From contig DASVMD010000048.1 of assembly GCA_036384495.1 (NCBI GenBank), forward strand, positions 1 through 18,361: 18,361 bases of DNA. Direction: 5' to 3'. Positions 13,300 to 18,361 of the stretch are shown one piece after another. The position numbers and the translations under genes are program-made. This DNA comes from JAQGHB01 sp036384495 (GTDB taxonomy: Bacteria > Patescibacteriota > Saccharimonadia > Saccharimonadales > UBA4665). The notes beneath the pieces were generated by a model. The model ran no database searches, was not told where the DNA came from, and saw only the letters and a program-made list of their open reading frames with translations. Every line of letters begins with the position of its first letter. The stretch's first letter is position 1.

Positions 13300-14052
13300 A
13301 TGTCACAAGTACTATCACCAACATATCGACTGAGCGACCAGGATCTCGTTTTTAACGAATCTCCATCAGACCAGTACGTACTTCGTTTTAAAGACTTGCC
13401 CGACGACGAACGCCCACGCGAGCGCCTGCAACAAGTCGGTCCCACAAACCTATCGGTTGCTGAGCTGCTAGCTGTAGTTTGGGGTGTTGGTAGCAAAAAA
13501 GAAGATGTCTTAGCCATGGCCACCCGCACACTCAAAGAGTACGGCGAAAAGGCCATTAGTAACGAGCTCAATCCGGAGCGGCTTAGTAAGGTTGCAGACA
13601 TTCCTCTCAATAAAGCTTGCCAGGTTGTGGCCAGCTTTGAACTTGGCCGGCGCTACCACGCCAAGCAATTTGGACGCCCAGTGCAAGTTCGAAATGCTCT
13701 GCAAGCCTATCAATACCTGCGCGATATCGGCTCCAGCCAAAAAGAACAGTTACGCGGCCTGTATCTCAATAGCCGCTACCAGGTTATTTACGACGAAGTT
13801 ATCTCTGTCGGCAGCCTAACGGCAAACATTGTCCATCCGCGCGAAGTTTTTCAGCCGGCTATCGAGCGCAGCGCCATCGCCATTATTTTGGCGCACAATC
13901 ACCCCTCGGGGCGCTTAGAGCCAACCTCGGCAGATATCCATGTTACTAAGCAGCTTATCGACGCTGGGCAGGTACTGGGTATTGAATTGCTCGATCATTT
14001 GGTGATAACCCAAGGTAAATATATAAGTGTAATGGATTGCATAGAACCATGA
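13300..14052 (+). CDS. radC: RadC family JAB/MPN-domain protein (UPF0758)
   Basis: A 250-aa protein. After about 30 variable residues comes the helix-hairpin-helix part (ERLQQVGPTNLSVAELLAVVWGVG and the region to about 112). The JAB/MPN domain covers about 125-247. The metal-site motif is complete: HNHPSG with H199 and H201, then S210 and D212, preceded by VSVGSLTANIVHPREVF. RadC was named for a DNA repair mutant, but that role is doubtful; the biochemical activity is unknown, though the JAMM site implies a metal hydrolase. It probably has a leaderless mRNA. Its TGA overlaps the next ATG as ATGA. Confidence 0.94.
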   Translation: MSQVLSPTYRLSDQDLVFNESPSDQYVLRFKDLPDDERPRERLQQVGPTNLSVAELLAVVWGVGSKKEDVLAMATRTLKEYGEKAISNELNPERLSKVADIPLNKACQVVASFELGRRYHAKQFGRPVQVRNALQAYQYLRDIGSSQKEQLRGLYLNSRYQVIYDEVISVGSLTANIVHPREVFQPAIERSAIAIILAHNHPSGRLEPTSADIHVTKQLIDAGQVLGIELLDHLVITQGKYISVMDCIEP

Positions 14053-14342
14053 GTAAAACAACCTATTCTGTAAAATCAGACAACCGCGTGTTTAAACACA
14101 GCGATCTGCCGGTGCAACTTTTTCAAGACATTTCCAAAAAACCAGCCCAGCTAGAAATTGATGCTTGGGTGGCTTCTGGCGATATCTTTGCCATGCTGGC
14201 CACCTCGCTTGATGCAGTTACGGGGCTGCTGACTGCCGACAAAAAAGTCGTGCACCCCCAGCTCGAGCACCAAATCAATATACTGCTTTACCTGCAGCGT
14301 AACTACAAAGTTGTGCGCAAACAGGCAGACTACCGACAATAA
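14049..14342 (+). CDS. Uncharacterised soluble protein, 97 aa, coupled to radC
   Basis: A small soluble protein beginning MSKTTYSVKSDNRVFKHSDLP. The centre is an alpha-helical stretch (IDAWVASGDIFAMLATSLDAVTGLL) and the end is basic (LQRNYKVVRKQADYRQ). The start is taken at 14049, where ATGA overlaps the radC stop; an ATG 12 nt earlier is inside radC and has no advantage. No Shine-Dalgarno is seen, so translation probably follows reinitiation. I do not recognise a family. It sits directly before the lepA promoter. Confidence 0.72.
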   Translation: MSKTTYSVKSDNRVFKHSDLPVQLFQDISKKPAQLEIDAWVASGDIFAMLATSLDAVTGLLTADKKVVHPQLEHQINILLYLQRNYKVVRKQADYRQ

Positions 14343-14365
14343 TATTCGCCCACCTCTGTTATTTC

Positions 14366-14374
14366 TGGTATAAT
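14366..14374 (+). promoter_or_regulatory. Extended consensus -10 for leaderless lepA mRNA
   Basis: TGG-TATAAT is followed by 8 nt (AGCCTGAC) and the ATG at 14383. It is a near-ideal extended -10 without a Shine-Dalgarno downstream. Confidence 0.6.
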
Positions 14375-14382
14375 AGCCTGAC

Positions 14383-16161
14383 ATGCAGCAAAATAAGATT
14401 CGAAACTTTTGTATTATCGCGCACATTGACCACGGTAAGTCTACTTTGGCCGACCGTTTGCTGGAGCTTACCGGCACTGTCCAAAAGCGCGACATGAAAG
14501 CGCAGCTGCTCGACAAAATGGATTTGGAGCGCGAAAAAGGCATTACCATTAAGCTGGCGCCGGTGCGGATGCAGTTCCAGGATTATGAGCTTAACCTGAT
14601 TGATACTCCCGGACACGTAGACTTTAGCTACGAAGTTTCCCGTAGTTTAGAGGCCTGCGAAGGGGCACTGCTAGTTGTCGATGCGACGCAGGGCATTCAG
14701 GCTCAAACGCTTGCCAACGTATACTTAGCGCTTGCCGCTGAGCTTACCATTATCCCGGTGCTCAACAAAATTGACTTACCGGCCGCCGACGTAGAACGAG
14801 TAAGTGCTGAGATTATTAGTTTGCTGGGCTGCAAAAAAGAGGACATTCTGCACATCTCTGCCAAGACTGGCCAAGGCGTCGACACCGTTTTACAGAAAAT
14901 TGTTGAACTCGTGCCGCCACCAAAAAGTTCGGAGTTGCCCGAAACCCGCGCACTGATCTTCGACAGTTATTACGATGATTACCGCGGCGTTATTTTATAC
15001 GTGCGCGTCTTTGATAATAAAATTAGCAAAAATAGTCAGATACGTATGATGGCCACGGGCGTAGATGGCATCGCACTGGAAGTCGGTGCCCTTAAACCCG
15101 AAATGACTGCTGGCCAAAGTCTGGAAGCCGGTGAAATCGGCTACATCGTGACTAACCTCAAAACCACTCGCGACGCCAAGGTCGGTGATACCGTCACGCT
15201 TAGCTCCAAGCCAGCAACTGAGCAGCTGCCAGGCTATAAAGACGTACAGCCCTTTGTGTATGCCGGGTTCTTCCCGGAAAGCAATGAGTTTTATCAGGAA
15301 CTTAAAGACGCAGTTGAAAAATTAAGCCTCAGCGATTCAGCGCTGCAGTTCGCACCCGAAAATTCACCGGTGCTCGGTTTCGGCGTGCGTATCGGCTTTT
15401 TGGGCCTGCTCCACATGGATATTATTCGCGAACGCCTAGAGCGCGAGTACAACCTAGAGCTAGTTGTTACAAACCCATCTACGGACTACCAGGTGTCATT
15501 ATTAAGCGGTGAAGAACTTGATATCAAAAGCGCTGCCGAATTACCTGATCCGGTCAAAATCAGGGAGATTCGCGAGCCTTGGATTACGGGTGAGATCGTT
15601 GTGCCGCAAGATTACATCGGCGCGGTTATTCAACTGATCAGCGGCAAGCGTGGACTTCAAAAAAATATTAGCTATGTTGACGAACGTGCACTCATTAGCT
15701 TCGAGGCTCCGCTCGCTAATCTTTTAACAGATTTTTATGACCAACTCAAAAGTCTGACGAGTGGCTACGGCTCGTTCAACTATGAGCTGTCCGACTACCG
15801 TGCCGAGGATTTGGTTCGTGTCGATTTCTACGTGGCCGGTGAAATAGTTAGCGCGTTAAGTATTATGGTTCACCGATCAGAATCGCAGCGCCTGGGCCGC
15901 GAAGTGGTCGAAAAACTTAAAGAGGTTATTCCACGACAGAACTTCCAGGTTGCACTGCAAGCGGCAATCGGCGGCAAGTTTATTGCTCGCGAAGACCTCA
16001 GCGCATATCGCAAAGATGTCACGACTGGCTTGTATGGTGGCGACGTTTCGCGCAAGAAAAAAGTGCTCGCTAAACAGGCCAAAGGCAAAAAACGCCTCAA
16101 GCGTTTTGGCAAAGTCGACATTCCGGCCGAAGCCTTTACCGTGATGCTGAAGCGCGACTAG
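14383..16161 (+). CDS. lepA: Elongation factor 4 (LepA), ribosome GTPase
   Basis: The 592-aa translational GTPase. G1 is AHIDHGKST (residues 13-21), switch I contains GITIK, G3 is DTPGH (about 78-82) and G4 is NKID (about 128-131). The domains after the G domain match LepA rather than EF-G, including LGLLHMDI and PSTDYQV. The LepA-specific C-terminus is GGDVSRKKKVL followed by GKKRLKRFGKV and IPAEAF. Length is normal (about 600). It is thought to remodel stalled ribosomes and help 30S assembly. Its last 26 bp overlap the end of the convergent O-antigen-ligase gene. Confidence 0.97.
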   Translation: MQQNKIRNFCIIAHIDHGKSTLADRLLELTGTVQKRDMKAQLLDKMDLEREKGITIKLAPVRMQFQDYELNLIDTPGHVDFSYEVSRSLEACEGALLVVDATQGIQAQTLANVYLALAAELTIIPVLNKIDLPAADVERVSAEIISLLGCKKEDILHISAKTGQGVDTVLQKIVELVPPPKSSELPETRALIFDSYYDDYRGVILYVRVFDNKISKNSQIRMMATGVDGIALEVGALKPEMTAGQSLEAGEIGYIVTNLKTTRDAKVGDTVTLSSKPATEQLPGYKDVQPFVYAGFFPESNEFYQELKDAVEKLSLSDSALQFAPENSPVLGFGVRIGFLGLLHMDIIRERLEREYNLELVVTNPSTDYQVSLLSGEELDIKSAAELPDPVKIREIREPWITGEIVVPQDYIGAVIQLISGKRGLQKNISYVDERALISFEAPLANLLTDFYDQLKSLTSGYGSFNYELSDYRAEDLVRVDFYVAGEIVSALSIMVHRSESQRLGREVVEKLKEVIPRQNFQVALQAAIGGKFIAREDLSAYRKDVTTGLYGGDVSRKKKVLAKQAKGKKRLKRFGKVDIPAEAFTVMLKRD

Positions 16162-17335
16162 GGCGCAAGCACTGCATAAGCAGCACCCAGAACAATAGCT
16201 CCAAAATCACGCTGGTTACGTTGGTCAGATAATAGAGCGTGATAAGTAGTGCAGCCGTAGCGGTAACGCGGAGGACTGGCTGTCCGCGAAAGCCAATACG
16301 TAATGCATATATCACAAAGCAAAGAAATGATACGCCGCCCAGCCAGCCAGCACTGAGCACCCGATCAAGAAATATGTTGTGACTGCTATTAAAAAAGAAT
16401 CCCTGATGGCACGTCTTTTGAAGAGCTGGCGCAGTCAGATGTTGGCAGTCGAGGGCGTCAGCGATATTGCCCGGTCCATAGCCTAGCAGTGGCTTATCGG
16501 TACTCTCTGAAAGTGCGTTTTGGTGTAGTGCTATGCGGTAAGAAACACTTTCCGTTGCATAGTGAGCGTCGGTAACACGACCCGGTAAAATCGATTGGCT
16601 TAGTATGAGTAATGCTACTGCAAGTCCACTGCCTAGTAAAAGTTTTGTATAAGAAACCCTTGAGCCAAGTCGTAAACTTACTGGGTACAGAATGGCACAT
16701 AAAAATATAGCTGCTCGTGTACCAGTTAGAATTAGTAAAACGGACAAGTACACTTGCGCCACGACAAATAACGTATATCTTCGCCGAGTTGTTTGCCAGT
16801 GCACATAACTGCTCAAAATAAGACCTACTGCCAGGCACACCCCAAAGATATCCGCTTGCGAAAACAAGCCGCCAATTCTGGTTACCGAATGATCGTGCCA
16901 AAGTACGTAGGGTAGCGAAATAAGTGCGATGGCCAGAATCAATGCATAGAGGAACCGTAGTATATTTAGTAGGGCAGTGCGCTGTAGCAGCAGGGCAAAA
17001 CCTAGGCAGCTTAACAGGCCGAGATACCCGAGTCTGATATGAGGCGCTCCGAGTAAATCGTACGTTAGGTGCGGATTTACGATGCTGCTGATTCCGCCAA
17101 TTCCAAAAAACAAGCCTAGAAGTATTGTCGCCGGGCGATCAAGCGGCCAACCATGCCATTTGAGTAGCAAGGATATCCACGCCAATCCGCCCACTATCAA
17201 AAGTAGCAAGCCTTGCATGTCCGTGTTGCGACTCGGTCCGAACGGTACAGCAAAGGCAAGGCAGGCGGCCAAGGCAATGCTACTTTTGGCGCAAATATCT
17301 GCGAGGCGGCCAGCAAATGGCTGACGCTCTGACAT
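16136..17335 (-). CDS. O-antigen ligase / polymerase family (Wzy_C) membrane protein
   Basis: A 399-aa protein with about eleven helices. Motifs of the O-antigen ligase (RfaL/WaaL, Wzy_C) superfamily are present: LTGTRAAI with the conserved Arg (R207), SYRIALHQNA (about 265-274), GYGPGN (285-290) and SSHNIFLDRVLSAGWLG with the conserved His (H319), the long external loop typical of the family. Such proteins polymerise or transfer lipid-linked glycan, some to proteins. An outer membrane is not expected in the suspected lineage, so a role in capsule, wall polymer or protein glycosylation is more likely than LPS. It begins 6 nt after the upstream gene's stop, so they form an operon. Confidence 0.88.
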   Translation of the reverse strand: MSERQPFAGRLADICAKSSIALAACLAFAVPFGPSRNTDMQGLLLLIVGGLAWISLLLKWHGWPLDRPATILLGLFFGIGGISSIVNPHLTYDLLGAPHIRLGYLGLLSCLGFALLLQRTALLNILRFLYALILAIALISLPYVLWHDHSVTRIGGLFSQADIFGVCLAVGLILSSYVHWQTTRRRYTLFVVAQVYLSVLLILTGTRAAIFLCAILYPVSLRLGSRVSYTKLLLGSGLAVALLILSQSILPGRVTDAHYATESVSYRIALHQNALSESTDKPLLGYGPGNIADALDCQHLTAPALQKTCHQGFFFNSSHNIFLDRVLSAGWLGGVSFLCFVIYALRIGFRGQPVLRVTATAALLITLYYLTNVTSVILELLFWVLLMQCLRPSRASASR

Positions 17336-17341
17336 GACCTG

Positions 17342-18319
17342 CTACTTCTGCTGAGTAAATGTTAAGTTGTCGATATAGAGGTTTCGATCACAGGTCTTGG
17401 TGGCGTAGTCGTTTGTGAAGGCCACGATTACACTATGGCTTGTAGAGGTATTGCTTGTGAGGGTGCCAGTAAAGTTAGCCCAGGTTGTGCTTCCAACAGG
17501 GGTTTGAATGACGGCCTTGCCGTCAACAACTACGACCATCTGCGGACTGCCCGAGCAAACGTTTGCTTGAGCACGGACAGTCACGCCAGTAAGTTTTCCG
17601 GTACTTGTAAATGACTTGGTCAAAGTGCCAGAATGCCACATTGGGCGATCAAGTTTGTTACTGGCGGTGCTACTGGCTTGGTTAGTCGTATCTTTGCTGC
17701 CGGTCATGTTTTCGCCTTCGATGATGATATTGGCGAGCGGCTGTGGAGTCGTGGCTACTGGCGCAGAAGGTAAAGTAAAGCGAGTCGAACAGCTACCGCC
17801 ACCACTGATGGATACCTCGTACCCACCACTCCCTATTGAAGCGCTGCTGTATGGCACTGTGTAGGCGCCCAATGGTGCTGTATACGTAGCCCCTTGGTCA
17901 ACTGTCCGATTGGTGCTAGGATACGGAGTCTGTTGATAGACTGAAGTGCCGTCTGGCTTGTAGAGAGAAAAAACTGTATTGGTAACTACCACTACCCGAC
18001 TCGACCCATTATTGGTAAGTTGGAGCTGTGGGCTAAGAGTAGTGTTGTATGACGGAGAGCTTGGAATGCCAGTAATCGCACAGGTTACCTGACTCTCCGG
18101 AGAAGACGAAACCGCGCCACTCGTGCTATCGCTGACAGGACAGGTAGCGTCACTGGTAGTATCGCTCGTTGCCGAGCTAACACCAGAGGCGCTTGAATCG
18201 CAGCTGTCAGCGTGACTAGCAACTAAATAAGCGACGCCTGCAATCGCAAAAATCACCACAAACAAGACTATAAGAATGTCATGCGAGAAGCCCCGCGCGT
18301 CTAACTTTTTACGTTTCAT
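17342..18319 (-). CDS. Secreted/anchored protein with Ig-like and CBM60-like domains
   Basis: The 325-aa protein begins MKRKKLDARGFSHDILIVLF, with one hydrophobic helix (about residues 14-34) and then a Ser/Thr/Asp-rich stretch to about residue 75. An Ig-like beta domain follows (about 75-185). The C-terminal part (about 195-325) closely resembles calcium-dependent xylan-binding modules of CBM60: VRAQANVCSGSPQMVVVVDG and CDRNLYIDNLTF are its hallmark stretches. It is probably held at the cell surface and binds carbohydrate. The N-terminus looks like a degenerate type IV prepilin leader. AAAGGA 12 nt before the ATG is the likely RBS. It lies just upstream of the O-antigen-ligase-family gene in one operon. 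Confidence 0.83.
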   Translation of the reverse strand: MKRKKLDARGFSHDILIVLFVVIFAIAGVAYLVASHADSCDSSASGVSSATSDTTSDATCPVSDSTSGAVSSSPESQVTCAITGIPSSPSYNTTLSPQLQLTNNGSSRVVVVTNTVFSLYKPDGTSVYQQTPYPSTNRTVDQGATYTAPLGAYTVPYSSASIGSGGYEVSISGGGSCSTRFTLPSAPVATTPQPLANIIIEGENMTGSKDTTNQASSTASNKLDRPMWHSGTLTKSFTSTGKLTGVTVRAQANVCSGSPQMVVVVDGKAVIQTPVGSTTWANFTGTLTSNTSTSHSVIVAFTNDYATKTCDRNLYIDNLTFTQQK

Positions 18320-18361
18320 TTTTTGTTTTTTCCTTTCGATGGGGTTGAATGTTTGCTTGAA

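Overview
The window reads as chromosomal DNA of a small-genome bacterium of the Candidate Phyla Radiation (Patescibacteria), most probably Candidatus Saccharibacteria (TM7). This is inferred, not proven. The reasons are very tight packing with many overlapping ends, an actinobacterial-style Rpf/LysM wall hydrolase, a secreted protein with the degenerate prepilin-like start RGFSHDILIVLF, several short uncharacterised proteins, and a core block tilS-ftsH-murJ-radC-lepA. UGA ends several genes (HAD phosphatase, radC, murJ), so the UGA=Gly code of Gracilibacteria/Absconditabacteria does not apply. No phage, transposon, CRISPR array or plasmid module was seen.

Layout. 1-205: intergenic DNA with a perfect 20-bp palindrome. 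206-753: a 54-aa small gene coupled to a four-helix membrane protein, then a terminator. 799-1496: a Crp/FNR-family regulator with its promoter, ending tail-to-tail on an FMN-type split-barrel protein (1493-2008, -). 2143-3043: an overlapping pair, a bacterial PH-domain protein and an unknown. 3019-4714: a Zn-ribbon Nudix hydrolase (-), an unknown (+) and a six-helix membrane protein (-). 4768-6106: a HAD phosphatase coupled to a TSUP (TauE/SafE) permease. 6121-7202: a secreted LysM-Rpf hydrolase with a strong promoter and a roughly 146-nt structured leader, bracketed by two copies of a 45-bp repeat. 7289-7864 (-): a tRNA with anticodon CAU followed 10 nt later by an uncharacterised gene that starts with TTG. 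7940-8698 (-): a second TSUP permease. 8739-16161 (+): tilS, ftsH, murJ, radC, a 97-aa unknown and lepA. 16136-18319 (-): a secreted CBM60-like protein and an O-antigen-ligase-family protein, probably a cell-surface glycan operon.

Functional themes are cell envelope (murJ, Rpf-like hydrolase, O-antigen-ligase family, CBM protein, two TSUP permeases), protein quality control and translation (ftsH, lepA, tilS, tRNA), and regulation or housekeeping (Crp-like, Nudix, HAD, RadC).

The most notable pattern is the mode of gene expression. Seven genes (Nudix, 4169-4714, HAD, tilS, ftsH, radC, lepA) have a good -10 hexamer only 6-8 nt before the ATG and no Shine-Dalgarno, so they should give leaderless mRNAs. 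Genes at 206, 367, 846, 2008, 2143, 2651, 6407 and 18319 instead carry purine-rich Shine-Dalgarno sites. murJ combines the ideas: a -10 box is followed after 5 nt by a 9-codon mini-ORF whose stop overlaps the murJ start as ATGA.
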